A stretch of DNA of 64,000 nucleotides from Anaerobutyricum hallii DSM 3353 (lineage in GTDB: Bacteria > Bacillota > Clostridia > Lachnospirales > Lachnospiraceae), in NCBI RefSeq assembly GCF_000173975.1, contig NZ_ACEP01000064.1:1-64000 (forward strand), read 5' to 3'. Of the stretch, positions 9,198-18,143 are shown piece by piece. Made by a program: the position numbers and the translations under genes. The notes under the pieces are model-generated. The model was not told where the DNA came from. It did no database searches and saw nothing but the letters and a program-made list of their open reading frames with translations. Numbering within the stretch: position 1 is the stretch's first letter; the number at the start of each line of letters is the position of its first letter.

Positions 9198-9383
9198 ATA
9201 GAATCTCCATAAAATTAATTTGGTTTATATAAGCAGTAGCTTGTGAGAGAAAGCCTTTTAACAGTCTATGAATTTAATATAACATTTAATATTGAATTTT
9301 TTGTGAAAAGCGTATAATATAGATATAATATGGCTTATTCTACGATTTGCCATTAGTACATTAAGAAAAGAGGGAAAGAAGAA

Positions 9384-10361
9384 ATGAGTCTTATGATTGG
9401 AGCTGTAGTAATCGTTATCATCGTTGCCGGAGCTGCTTTTTTTATGTCTGGTAAGTCTGGTGCAAAGAATACTGCACAGAGCGAAACACAAGAGAAAAAG
9501 GGAAGCGAAGGAAAAGAAACTGCTGTAGTACAGGAAAAAGCAGAATCTGCTGATAAGTCACAGTCTGCAGAAGCCAGAGAACAGAAAGCGAAAACAGAAA
9601 GTGTTTTAGAAAATGATAAGGAAAAGGGAACAGGAGAAAACACAGAAAAAATAATATCTGAAAATCAGAAAGTAAAAAATGAAGAAAAAGTAGATTTCAA
9701 AGAAAAAAACAGACAAAAAGAACAGTTATATTATTATATTAATCATGAATTACAGACTCTTTTTGCTACTTATAATAAAGGAGAATGGAATCGGCTTGAA
9801 AAACTGGGAGATATGTCTTCCGCTTTATATAAGGAAAAAGAAAGTATTATCGAGGGACTGCCATCTTTTACAGGAACAATGGTGAAAGAATATTTTTCCT
9901 GTATTGACTTTAAGGAGGAAGAAGAAAAAGCTGTTTGTTATGTAAAAGATAAAGAACAGTTAAAGAAAGCATTCTTACAGTTTATGATGCCGTTTTATCC
10001 ATATTATTATAAACAGTTAAGTGAGGGCGGACTTCGTCACACAGCATTGCTTCAGCCAAATACACTCCGCCTGTTCCAGCAGCTTACTGGTAAAAAGTTC
10101 CGTCCGGGATACCGAAACCGCTATACAACAGGAGTTCGGGCTTTTGAGTGGGACAAGAACCGCTACAAAGTGTATGGAAAAGATGGAAAGCTTTTGTGCG
10201 ATGCCATTTTTGGTACGGATGGAATTATAGAAGGTTACGGTCAAAAGAAATATACAGATGAAACACATCCTGACTGGAATATTGTGGAAGAAGGAAATTG
10301 GGAAAATGGCACATTTGAAGGTGGAATTTTACGCTATGAATACAAAAGGCCTGTAGAATAA
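9384..10361 (+). CDS. Membrane-anchored protein of unknown function
   Basis: A 325-residue protein I do not recognise. Residues 4-22 form one membrane helix (LMIGAVVIVIIVAGAAFFM) with no cleavage site. A Lys/Glu-rich, probably disordered linker runs to about residue 112. The C-terminal domain, rich in Tyr and Trp, is probably extracellular and ends in blocks that read like MORN-type repeats (KVYGKDGKLLCDAIF, EGNWENGTFEGGILRYEY). A TATAAT box lies at about 9324-9329. It is monocistronic. Confidence 0.7.
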   Translation: MSLMIGAVVIVIIVAGAAFFMSGKSGAKNTAQSETQEKKGSEGKETAVVQEKAESADKSQSAEAREQKAKTESVLENDKEKGTGENTEKIISENQKVKNEEKVDFKEKNRQKEQLYYYINHELQTLFATYNKGEWNRLEKLGDMSSALYKEKESIIEGLPSFTGTMVKEYFSCIDFKEEEEKAVCYVKDKEQLKKAFLQFMMPFYPYYYKQLSEGGLRHTALLQPNTLRLFQQLTGKKFRPGYRNRYTTGVRAFEWDKNRYKVYGKDGKLLCDAIFGTDGIIEGYGQKKYTDETHPDWNIVEEGNWENGTFEGGILRYEYKRPVE

Positions 10362-10434
10362 TTGAAATTCACCTGTCTATTCGATTATGTATAGAGAAAA
10401 ATGCACAAAATTTTGTATTTTCTTTCGAAATAAC

Positions 10435-10463
10435 TTGAAAACCTGAAACAAAACCGATACAAT
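10435..10463 (+). promoter_or_regulatory. Promoter of pta
   Basis: TTGAAA (10435-10440) and TACAAT (10458-10463) are 17 bases apart. This gives pta a 5' leader of about 180 bases that is AT-rich and shows only weak stems (TTAAGCTAAGAA.. against TTCTTAGTTAA). I see no riboswitch. Confidence 0.7.
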
Positions 10464-10649
10464 AAAGGCTGTGTGCTGAAGTTCGAAAGAACAGGGAATA
10501 TAGCACATACGCAGATCTAATATGTAATTTATAATTAAGCTAAGAAGAGAAGAATCAGAAAGATTTAAGAAAGAAACAATTTTCTTAGTTAAATTATTTT
10601 AGGTTATTTGGATTTAATAAAATGGATGAATAACAGGAGGTAATAAAAG

Positions 10650-11609
10650 ATGTTTAAAAAATTAGCAGAACAGTTAAAAGCAAATGCACGTACTATCGTT
10701 TTCACAGAGGGAACAGATGCCCGTATTCTTGAAGCAGCAGATAAACTGACAACAGAAGGCATTCTTGGAGTTATCCTTCTTGGAAAGGCTGACGAAGTAA
10801 AGAGTGCAGCAAAAGAAGCTGGTTTTAATATTGAAAAATGTCAGATCATCGATCCAGAGCAGTATGCAGAAATCGATGCTATGGTTGATGAGATGGTAAC
10901 ATTAAGAAAAGGCAAGATGACACCAGAGCAGGTTCGTGAAGCCCTTTCCAAATCAAACTACTTTGGAACAATGTTAGTAAAGATGGGCAAGGCAGATTGT
11001 CTGTTAGGTGGAGCAACATACTCTACAGCCGATACTGTACGTCCTGCATTACAGTTAATTAAGACAAAACCAGGCAACAAGATTGTAAGCTCCTGCTTCA
11101 TCATGGTAAAAGGTGATAAAAAGTTAGCAATGGGTGACTGTGCGATCAACATCGCTCCAAATGAAGACGAGTTAGCAGAAATCGCTATCGAGACAGCTAA
11201 GACAGCAAAAATCTTTGGCATTGATCCAAAGGTAGCAATGTTATCTTACTCTACATATGGTTCAGGAAAAGGCGAGATGGTTACATTAATGGCCAACGCT
11301 ACAAAGAAAGTAAAAGAGATGGCTCCAGATTTAGATATCGATGGAGAACTTCAGTTTGACGCTGCCGTAGCACCAGAAGTTGCAAAAGTAAAATGTGCAG
11401 GTTCTACAGTTGCCGGACAGGCTAATACTTTCATCTTCCCAGAAATCAGTGCTGGTAACATCGGATACAAGATTGCTGCACGTCTTGGTGAATACGAAGC
11501 AATCGGACCAGTTCTTCAGGGACTTAATGCACCGATCAACGATTTAAGCCGTGGATGTAACGCTCAGGAAGTTTACAAAATGGCTCTTGTAACTGCAGCA
11601 TTAAGCTAA
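10650..11609 (+). CDS. pta: Phosphate acetyltransferase
   Basis: Interconverts acetyl-CoA and acetyl phosphate, the first step of acetate formation. At 319 residues it is the short form without the N-terminal regulatory domain. PTA family blocks are visible (LLGGATYSTADTVRPAL, LSYSTYGSGKGE, GELQFDAA, and PVLQGLNAPINDLSRG near the end). AGGAGG lies eight to nine bases before the ATG. Acetate kinase usually follows in Clostridia but is not here; instead a family A element begins at the base after the stop codon. Confidence 0.95.
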   Translation: MFKKLAEQLKANARTIVFTEGTDARILEAADKLTTEGILGVILLGKADEVKSAAKEAGFNIEKCQIIDPEQYAEIDAMVDEMVTLRKGKMTPEQVREALSKSNYFGTMLVKMGKADCLLGGATYSTADTVRPALQLIKTKPGNKIVSSCFIMVKGDKKLAMGDCAINIAPNEDELAEIAIETAKTAKIFGIDPKVAMLSYSTYGSGKGEMVTLMANATKKVKEMAPDLDIDGELQFDAAVAPEVAKVKCAGSTVAGQANTFIFPEISAGNIGYKIAARLGEYEAIGPVLQGLNAPINDLSRGCNAQEVYKMALVTAALS

Positions 11610-11803
11610 TTACTATTTAATTCATTAGACAAACTACAGGCGAAGCCATTGCTCCCAATAAGGCATATTTGTGATTTTAGTCGCGGCGTGTTGAATGTTC
11701 GCTTTATGCGCTCGCATCCAACATTTGCTCCGAGACCACAAATATGCCTTATTGGGAGCAATGGCTTCTGTGCTGTGGCTGGAGAAGGTGAATTAAATAG
11801 TAA
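11610..11803 (+). repeat. Family A nested palindrome, copy A3
   Basis: The inner arms 11642-11672 and 11737-11768 are perfectly complementary over about 32 bp (GAAGCCATTGCTCCCAAT..). A second, outer pair of arms, TTACTATTTAATTCA (11610-11624) and its exact complement (11789-11803), starts at the base after the pta stop codon. The core is in the pta sense direction: GATTTTAGTCGCGGC, an inner stem GTGTTGAATG/CATCCAACAT, then TTTGCTCCGAG. Neither arm sequence occurs in the other copies. Confidence 0.95.
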
Positions 11804-11808
11804 ATCTC

Positions 11809-11837
11809 TTGCTTTTAGGAACAAGGTTTGTTATAAT
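11809..11837 (+). promoter_or_regulatory. Promoter of gldA
   Basis: TTGCTT (11809-11814) and TATAAT (11832-11837) are separated by 17 bases. The promoter begins six bases after the outer arm of the family A element ends, so gldA is transcribed separately from pta. Confidence 0.75.
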
Positions 11838-11912
11838 TGCAACAAGAAACCAGGGTTACAGACGGTTTTTTGTAGCAATTTTTTCTATTAGAAGAAAGAG
11901 AGGTATTTTTTT

Positions 11913-13010
11913 ATGGCAAACATTATTATCAGTCCATCGAAGTATGTGCAGGGAAAAGGCGAACTTGCTAACATCGCACAGTATGCTACCAAACTTGGAA
12001 AGAAGCCTTTTATCTTAATCAGTGAAGGTGGAAAGAAACGTGTTGGTGGAATCATTGAAGATAGTTTCAAAGATACAGGATGCGAACTTGTTTTTGAAGC
12101 ATTCCATGGAGAGTGTTCTAAGAACGAGATTAACCGTTTGGTAGCTATCGTAAAAGAAAAAGGATGCGATCTGGTAATCGGTGTCGGTGGCGGAAAGATT
12201 TTTGATACAGCCAAAGCTGTTGCTTACTATGTAGAGAGTCCGGTTATCGTATGTCCTACTATCGCAGCAACAGATGCTCCTTGTTCTGCACTTACTGTAG
12301 TTTATACAGATGATGGTGTATTTGAAGAATACTTATGGTTACCTGCTAATCCAAATCTTGTATTAGTAGATACAGATATTATCGCAAAAGCTCCTGCAAG
12401 ACTTTTAGTTTCCGGTATGGGCGATGCACTTGCTACATATTTTGAAGCAAAAGCCTGTCAGGCAAGTAACGCAACAAGCTGTGCAGGCGGACATATCACA
12501 ATCGCAGCAATTACATTAGCAAAAGTTTGTTACCAGACGTTAATTGAAGAAGGCGTAAAGGCAAAACTTGCAGTAGAAGCAGGCGTATGCACAACAGCAG
12601 TAGAAAAAGTAATCGAAGCCAATACATTATTATCTGGTATGGGATTTGAGAGCGGCGGATTAGCTGGTGCACATGCCATCCATAACGGACTTACCTGCAT
12701 TAAAGACTGTCATCATTTATATCATGGTGAAAAAGTTGCCTTTGGTACTTTAACACAGCTTGTTTTAGAGAATGCAGACGAAGACTTATTAGATGAGGTA
12801 ATCACATTCTGCATGGACGTAGGACTTCCTACAACTTTCGCAGATTTAGGAATCGAACATCCAGATAAAGATGCCCTTATGGAAGCAGCAACCTTAGCAG
12901 CTTCCCCAGACGATACTTTAGGAAATGAACCATTAGAAGTTACACCAGATAAAGTATATGCGGCAATGGTCGGAGCAGATGCTTTAGGAAGATATTATAA
13001 GGGATTATAG
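11913..13010 (+). CDS. gldA: Glycerol dehydrogenase
   Basis: Oxidises glycerol to dihydroxyacetone with NAD. It is a 365-residue, group III iron/zinc alcohol dehydrogenase. The NAD-binding loop is GVGGGKIFDTAKA. Metal ligands are expected at the Asp of MGDALATYFEA and the His residues of AGAHAIHNGL and LYHGEKVAFG. It ends in a strong terminator. Its product is the substrate of the kinase encoded by dhaKLM about 15 kb downstream, so the window encodes both steps of oxidative glycerol use. Confidence 0.95.
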   Translation: MANIIISPSKYVQGKGELANIAQYATKLGKKPFILISEGGKKRVGGIIEDSFKDTGCELVFEAFHGECSKNEINRLVAIVKEKGCDLVIGVGGGKIFDTAKAVAYYVESPVIVCPTIAATDAPCSALTVVYTDDGVFEEYLWLPANPNLVLVDTDIIAKAPARLLVSGMGDALATYFEAKACQASNATSCAGGHITIAAITLAKVCYQTLIEEGVKAKLAVEAGVCTTAVEKVIEANTLLSGMGFESGGLAGAHAIHNGLTCIKDCHHLYHGEKVAFGTLTQLVLENADEDLLDEVITFCMDVGLPTTFADLGIEHPDKDALMEAATLAASPDDTLGNEPLEVTPDKVYAAMVGADALGRYYKGL

Positions 13011-13032
13011 TAATTTATTGAATCTTATTTTG

Positions 13033-13067
13033 GCCCAGCCCTCCTGTGTTGGAGGGCTGGGCTTTTT
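13033..13067 (+). terminator. Terminator of gldA
   Basis: A 12-bp perfect GC-rich stem (GCCCAGCCCTCC with its complement), a six-base loop TGTGTT, then TTTTT. It lies between convergent gldA and sbcC. Confidence 0.95.
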
Positions 13068-13124
13068 AAATTTCTGCTTTAATCAGGTACTTTGCTTCCA
13101 GCGGTCGTCTGTTTTGGTCTATCT

Positions 13125-16100
13125 TTAAGAATATTCCAACCGAATCTGGCTTCCTTTCTGTGACAGATCCGATGGAGTCACCAGCAGTTTCAGAGGAACT
13201 CTCGCCTGTATCGTCTCCACATGGCTGATAATACCGATACTTCTCTTTTTGGACTGTAGTCGTTCTAAGCTATTCATAACGGTATCTAGCAAGTCATCAT
13301 CAAGGCTGCCGAATCCCTCGTCTAAGAAGAAGAATTCGAGAGGAGCGGCGCCATTAAGCTGGATGGAAGAGGAGAGCGCCAGTGCCAGGGAGAGGGAGGT
13401 AATAAATAACTCTCCGCCGGACAAGGTATCGGAAGGGCGGATAGCTCCTCCATTTTTATTATCCCGGATGATAAATTCTGCGGAATCATTGATTTCGAGG
13501 GCATAGTTGCCGCCAGATATTTTTGATAGGATGACAGAGGCTTCTCTGGCGATATAGGACAGTTTTGACTGTGCAACATATTCAATAAATGCATTGCCTT
13601 TGAAAAGCTGTTCTAATTCTTTTATCATATCTTTTTTGTGGGATTCTGTTTCCCATTTCTGTTCTAATTCCTCTTTTTTGGCAAGGTCTTTTGTCATGGT
13701 TTCAATTTGATGTGTTAAGAGGAGAATAGAGGAGTCTAATTCTTTTATCTGCTGTTTTATGTCTGCCAGTTCTTCTTTTTGGCGAATCCATTCACTTTCT
13801 TCGATTTCTTTTTTTCCGAGTTTCTCCTGAAGATAGCGTATGCGTTCCTCGTTTTGCCGCACATCATCATAATAGGAAGTAATGTCTTTCTCTAATTTTG
13901 TTAACTCTTTTTCTTCCATGTAGTAAAGCTCGGGCTGGTCTGTTTTGGAAAAACCAAGTTCTTTTTTCTGAGTAAGATAAAGTTCCTGTACCTGTTTTAA
14001 GTGTGTCTCAGAGGAACGGCTGGTACTTTGACAGGAAGTAAGTTCCTTGTTCTTTTTCTGTAGTTCTTTTAAGCTTTGCTGATAGTCTTTCTCAGTGTGT
14101 TTTAAGGCTGTGTTAATTTCCTGTTGACGTTGTTGATTTTTTGTGATTTCTGAAACAAAATCCATATTTATAGAAAGTGTTTTTGGAAACTTTTCTGTTT
14201 GTTCTGCGATAACTTTTTCACAGTTTTCGATATTGGCGGTGAGGGAGGAACTCTTATTTTCTAAGCCTGCAATTTGCGCTGAAAGAACTTTTATATCCGA
14301 ACGGAGTTTTTCTAAATGTTGTCTTTGTTCTTTGATCGTTATTTCTTTCTGCTGGCGTTCTTGCTCTTTCTGACGAAGAGTTTCTAAAGTGTTTGAAAAA
14401 TTCTCGATATTATTATCTTTTCGGAGAGTGAGAATCTCTTCTGCATAATTTTGCAGGGCAGAGTGCTGTTCTTTCAAAGTAGCGGCTTGTCTCTCGCATT
14501 GTTCCTTTTGTCGCCGCAAGTCTCCCTTTGCCTGTAAGTAAGTAGAAATCTGTTTGGAAATGGAAAAATAATCAATTGGTTTTTCTACTATGACAGGGGA
14601 AGCCTGGGATATATTTTCATTTATAGTAAAGTGGCGGTCTGTCTCATTATCTTCTATAGTATCTTCATCTGTAATCTCTAAAGCATCTTTTAAATTAGAA
14701 ATATGTGTGTCTAAAGAGAAAAGTTCTTGCTCAAGCTGCTGAATAAGATTTTGCTGGGTTTGCTGCTGCTTTTCTAATTTTTTTAGTCCTTTTTCAAGAT
14801 TTTTAAAAGAAATCTCAGAAAGTTCAGCCTCTTTTTTTTCTATAGTTTCGGAATCGTTTTTTGAAAAAGCTTCAGTATCTCTTTTAGTAGTAACGTCAGA
14901 AATAGTTTCAGAAGAAGTTTTTACATTCTCGGCAATATGAGACTGTGAAACGTGTTCTTTGTAAGGAGTTCCACAAACCGGACAGAGAGCTCCTTCTTCT
15001 AATTCTTCTCGCAAAAGCTGTGCCATATGGTTTTGCTGCCAGGATTTTTGCTTCTGTTTGGCCTGTTCTTCTTTTCCCTTTATAATGCCTAACTCTTTTT
15101 TTGCGGCAGAATGTTGCTCATTTAAAGCAGAACGCCGATGGCAGAGCTGTGTATAAATATTTTTCAGAGACTTTTGCTGAATGGAAAAGGCATCATGTTC
15201 TTCTTTAATTTCAGTGTTTAAGGTGGAAAGAGCGTTCGCATTGGTGTTGTAATTCTCTCGTTTTTCCCGGTAGGTTTCTTCCATAACATTCCCTTTTTCA
15301 AGGAGCTGTTTTCTTTCTGGGCTGATTCTGTCAGCCTCGATTGATTTTTCGGATTCGACAATTTCCGAATGAATCTGTCGCTCTTTTTTAAAGTGTTGTT
15401 CCTGCGTTTCCTTTAGGGGAGCCAGAGAGGCTAAAATTTCTTGCAGTTCCTTTTGGGCGTTTCCTTTTGTCTGTTCCCAGGTATGGATGGTATCAGCAGC
15501 AGACTGTGCGGTATGAAGTACCTGTTCTCTTGCCTGAAGTAAGGGAAGTTCCTCTTTTTGAGCAGAAGCAGCGGCATGATATTCTTTTTCTGTTTTTTCG
15601 AAGTGAGACTGTAAACAAGCAGTCTCTTTCTGGACGGTTTCTAATTTTTCGCAAGCCTGGTCATAAGCAGACTGTGCATTTGAAACCTGAATAGAAAAAG
15701 GGCGCAGCTGGTTTGCTTTTTTTGTGATATTCAGATTATTTTCTTTTTCTTTTATGGATGGGAGCAGAAGTTCTTTTTCCTTTTGTGCTTTTTTTAAAGG
15801 GAGAAGTTCCTGTTGTGTATTGTACAGTTCCTCTGTTTTCTGAAAGCTTTTTTCTAATTTTGCAAGCTTTTTAGAAAGGCGGGAATGTTGTTTGGTATCA
15901 CTTTTTTCCTGCTTTTGCAGTTTAGAAAGCTGCACAGAAGAAATCTCCTCAAAGTTCTTTTTTTCTCCATCAAGCTTACTTAAAAGAAGTTCTTGTTTTT
16001 GTTTTGCTCTGCCAATTTTACTGGTGAGTTCGATTCCGTATTTTTCAAGATGGAAAATACGCTGAAGCATAATGCGGCGTTCTTTATTCTTAAGATGTAA

Positions 16101-16574
16101 AAATTCGCTGAACTGTCCCTGAGGAAGAACAACGGTGCGCATAAAATCTTCACTGGTGAGACCGAGTAAACGGATACATTCTGCGGTTACCTCGGTAGGC
16201 TTATCAGCCAGGACAGTTTCATTTTCGCCATCGCAGACGATCAGGCGGCCGGTCGTATTGCGGACAGTCGAAGTGTATGTGTTATTATGGTAGCGGAAAG
16301 AACGCTCTGCAAGATACTTTCTTGTTCGGTCTGTCGTGATGGAAAAAAGAAAGGAGACAGAGGCAGTTGTTTCGTTCGTATTAATAAAGTTTTTCGTATC
16401 ACGGGGCAGCTTGGCATATAAGGCGAGGGTCATGGCATCTAAAATAGTAGACTTTCCGCTTCCGGTAGGGCCAAAGATGCCGAAAAGTCCCTGGGAAGTT
16501 AATGTTTCAAAATCAATGACCTGTTCTTCGCGGTAACTGTTGATGCCTTTTAATTTTAGTTGAAGTGGTCTCAT
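13125..16574 (-). CDS. sbcC: SbcCD nuclease, ATPase subunit SbcC
   Basis: An SMC/Rad50-like ATPase of 1149 residues. With SbcD it cleaves hairpins and other unusual DNA ends. Walker A GPTGSGKS is at residues 35-42. Two long coiled coils rich in Glu, Lys and Gln flank a zinc hook CPVC near residue 530. The C-terminal ATPase half has the signature LSGGE and Walker B FFFLDEGFGSLD. The start at 16574 follows the sbcD stop by one base and has AGAGGAG upstream. In this window its known substrates, long palindromes, are unusually frequent. Confidence 0.95.
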   Translation of the reverse strand: MRPLQLKLKGINSYREEQVIDFETLTSQGLFGIFGPTGSGKSTILDAMTLALYAKLPRDTKNFINTNETTASVSFLFSITTDRTRKYLAERSFRYHNNTYTSTVRNTTGRLIVCDGENETVLADKPTEVTAECIRLLGLTSEDFMRTVVLPQGQFSEFLHLKNKERRIMLQRIFHLEKYGIELTSKIGRAKQKQELLLSKLDGEKKNFEEISSVQLSKLQKQEKSDTKQHSRLSKKLAKLEKSFQKTEELYNTQQELLPLKKAQKEKELLLPSIKEKENNLNITKKANQLRPFSIQVSNAQSAYDQACEKLETVQKETACLQSHFEKTEKEYHAAASAQKEELPLLQAREQVLHTAQSAADTIHTWEQTKGNAQKELQEILASLAPLKETQEQHFKKERQIHSEIVESEKSIEADRISPERKQLLEKGNVMEETYREKRENYNTNANALSTLNTEIKEEHDAFSIQQKSLKNIYTQLCHRRSALNEQHSAAKKELGIIKGKEEQAKQKQKSWQQNHMAQLLREELEEGALCPVCGTPYKEHVSQSHIAENVKTSSETISDVTTKRDTEAFSKNDSETIEKKEAELSEISFKNLEKGLKKLEKQQQTQQNLIQQLEQELFSLDTHISNLKDALEITDEDTIEDNETDRHFTINENISQASPVIVEKPIDYFSISKQISTYLQAKGDLRRQKEQCERQAATLKEQHSALQNYAEEILTLRKDNNIENFSNTLETLRQKEQERQQKEITIKEQRQHLEKLRSDIKVLSAQIAGLENKSSSLTANIENCEKVIAEQTEKFPKTLSINMDFVSEITKNQQRQQEINTALKHTEKDYQQSLKELQKKNKELTSCQSTSRSSETHLKQVQELYLTQKKELGFSKTDQPELYYMEEKELTKLEKDITSYYDDVRQNEERIRYLQEKLGKKEIEESEWIRQKEELADIKQQIKELDSSILLLTHQIETMTKDLAKKEELEQKWETESHKKDMIKELEQLFKGNAFIEYVAQSKLSYIAREASVILSKISGGNYALEINDSAEFIIRDNKNGGAIRPSDTLSGGELFITSLSLALALSSSIQLNGAAPLEFFFLDEGFGSLDDDLLDTVMNSLERLQSKKRSIGIISHVETIQARVPLKLLVTPSDLSQKGSQIRLEYS

Positions 16575-16575
16575 A

Positions 16576-17775
16576 TTAATTCTCCTCTATAATGCTCATT
16601 AAAAGAGAGAAAGTTTCCTCTCCGATGTCAACGTGAAATTTTTTGCGGTAAAAATTCTTTACAAGCTCGTCAAAGGGCTGTTCTTTTAGGTCAGAGGCGG
16701 AAAAGTCTTCGCTTTCATCTTCTGGAAGAACAGGGGTGATGGAGAGGATATCTGCCTTTATTGCTTTCATTTTTTTAATATCTTCTTCATGAATGTAGTG
16801 ATCTGTCTTAACTTCTAAATAGACCCAGCATTCTCTGTCGGCATTTGCCTCGCATTGTTCGACAGCATCATCGATATTCTCACAATGCCACACTTCGATT
16901 GGTTTATATACAGGCAATGGCAGTTCCCGGATTGTACAAGGGGAGCCTGCGGTAAGTGTAACGGCAATCACCTGCTTGTCAAAAGAAGTCTCCCTGACGT
17001 TAAATGGCAGAGGGGAACCGCTGTATCTTGCCTTCGGGCAGCCGGGGACTTTCTGTGGCTTATGAACGTGTCCAAGAGCAATATAATCCGCATTTTCCGG
17101 GAAAATCTCACCGCCGACCATGTAGCTTCCGCCAAGCTGGATACTTCGCTCGGAACCGTCCTCCACGCTGTTCATGACAAAAAGATGGCTTGCGATAAGG
17201 TGGATGGAATCTTCATGAAAATGCGTTGCTAATGAGCCGAAAAGAGAAGACATTTTCTCACTGTAGGAAGCCGCTTTTTTTGTTTCTTCTTCTGTCTCGT
17301 CAAGATAGACTTCGTTCAGCCGTTTTTCACTTGGAAAAGGAACGAGAAGGATATCCGCTTCTTCCCCATGTATAATCGCATGGATATAGCCGGCATCGCT
17401 TTCTGTAATCTCATTCTTGCCATACATACCGGGTGTGATTACGGAATTTGGTGTGCCTGCCATGACGATGCCGTGGTCTCTGGCAAGAGGTCCGGAGGCA
17501 ACCAGCCGTTCTGGATTATCATGGTTACCGGCAATGACAACGGTCATACAATCGCCATTTCTTGATAATTGTTTTAAAGTATCGTAAAAAAGCTGTTCTG
17601 CCATGGCGGAAGGATTATAATTATCATAAATATCCCCGGCAATGATGATTATGTCAGCCTGTTCTTCTTCGCATATATTTATAAAATCTTTTAAAAACAG
17701 CCGTTGTTCCTCTAAACGGCTGTGTCCTTCAATATTTTTTCCAAGATGCCAGTCGGCGGTATGGATTAACTTCAT
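16576..17775 (-). CDS. sbcD: SbcCD nuclease subunit SbcD
   Basis: A Mre11-type metallophosphoesterase of 399 residues, the nuclease of the SbcCD complex. Metal-binding motifs in order are HTADWHLGK (residues about 5-13), GDIYD, GNHDNPER and ALGHVHKP. The start is the ATG at 17775 with GGAGG six bases upstream; an upstream in-frame start lacks a ribosome binding site and adds no family sequence. It is co-transcribed with sbcC. Confidence 0.95.
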   Translation of the reverse strand: MKLIHTADWHLGKNIEGHSRLEEQRLFLKDFINICEEEQADIIIIAGDIYDNYNPSAMAEQLFYDTLKQLSRNGDCMTVVIAGNHDNPERLVASGPLARDHGIVMAGTPNSVITPGMYGKNEITESDAGYIHAIIHGEEADILLVPFPSEKRLNEVYLDETEEETKKAASYSEKMSSLFGSLATHFHEDSIHLIASHLFVMNSVEDGSERSIQLGGSYMVGGEIFPENADYIALGHVHKPQKVPGCPKARYSGSPLPFNVRETSFDKQVIAVTLTAGSPCTIRELPLPVYKPIEVWHCENIDDAVEQCEANADRECWVYLEVKTDHYIHEEDIKKMKAIKADILSITPVLPEDESEDFSASDLKEQPFDELVKNFYRKKFHVDIGEETFSLLMSIIEEN

Positions 17776-17905
17776 CCTGACCCTCCTTTTGATTGTAATG
17801 TATTCTGATAATGTTGTTAGCAAACCTATAGCAGAGTGTATAGAGAAAAACTTGTAAACTCACTATATGATTTATAATAGAATATAATAAATTTCGGATA
17901 TTTCT

Positions 17906-17934
17906 ATTGTATAGTATTTGTTTTCCAAATGCAA
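17906..17934 (-). promoter_or_regulatory. Promoter of sbcDC
   Basis: On the minus strand TTGCAT (17934-17929) and TACAAT (17911-17906) are separated by 17 bases, giving a leader of about 130 bases to sbcD. The rest of the AT-rich 17776-18143 gap holds the divergent promoter of the downstream DMT transporter and a partial family B element. Confidence 0.65.
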
Positions 17935-18011
17935 GGATATAGAACAAAAATTCGAACAAGTATTCTGCGATGTCATAAAAATAAATTTTCCAAAAACAAG
18001 AAAGAAAACTT

Positions 18012-18039
18012 ATTTGACAGATGAGACAGGACTAGTATA
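18012..18039 (+). promoter_or_regulatory. Promoter of the DMT transporter gene
   Basis: TTGACA (18012-18017) is followed after 16 bases by TATAGA (18034-18039). An 18-base spacing to TAGAAT is an alternative reading. Confidence 0.6.
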
Positions 18040-18094
18040 GAATAGAACGGCAAAGTAACTACATAAATAAAGAACAGGTATTGTAGAAAATAAA

Positions 18095-18121
18095 TTGCAA
18101 GAAAGGTTCTGAGAGTACATA
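18095..18121 (+). repeat. Family B 5'-leader element, copy B2 (partial)
   Basis: TTGCAAGAAAGGTTCTGAG then AGTACATA matches one end of copy B3. The other end is not recognisable. ACATA lies nine bases from AGGAGG (18131-18136), the same spacing as the other copies. Confidence 0.65.
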
Positions 18122-18143
18122 TATAATAAAAGGAGGAAATGTT

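Noticed and set aside
10650-11609. Pta without acetate kinase as a broken pathway
   Set aside because: ackA is simply not adjacent; it may lie elsewhere, so no loss can be claimed from this window.
11649-11891. Open frames on both strands across the palindrome after pta
   Set aside because: They run through the family A hairpin, have no good ribosome binding site and match no family; the same happens at 23151-23417.
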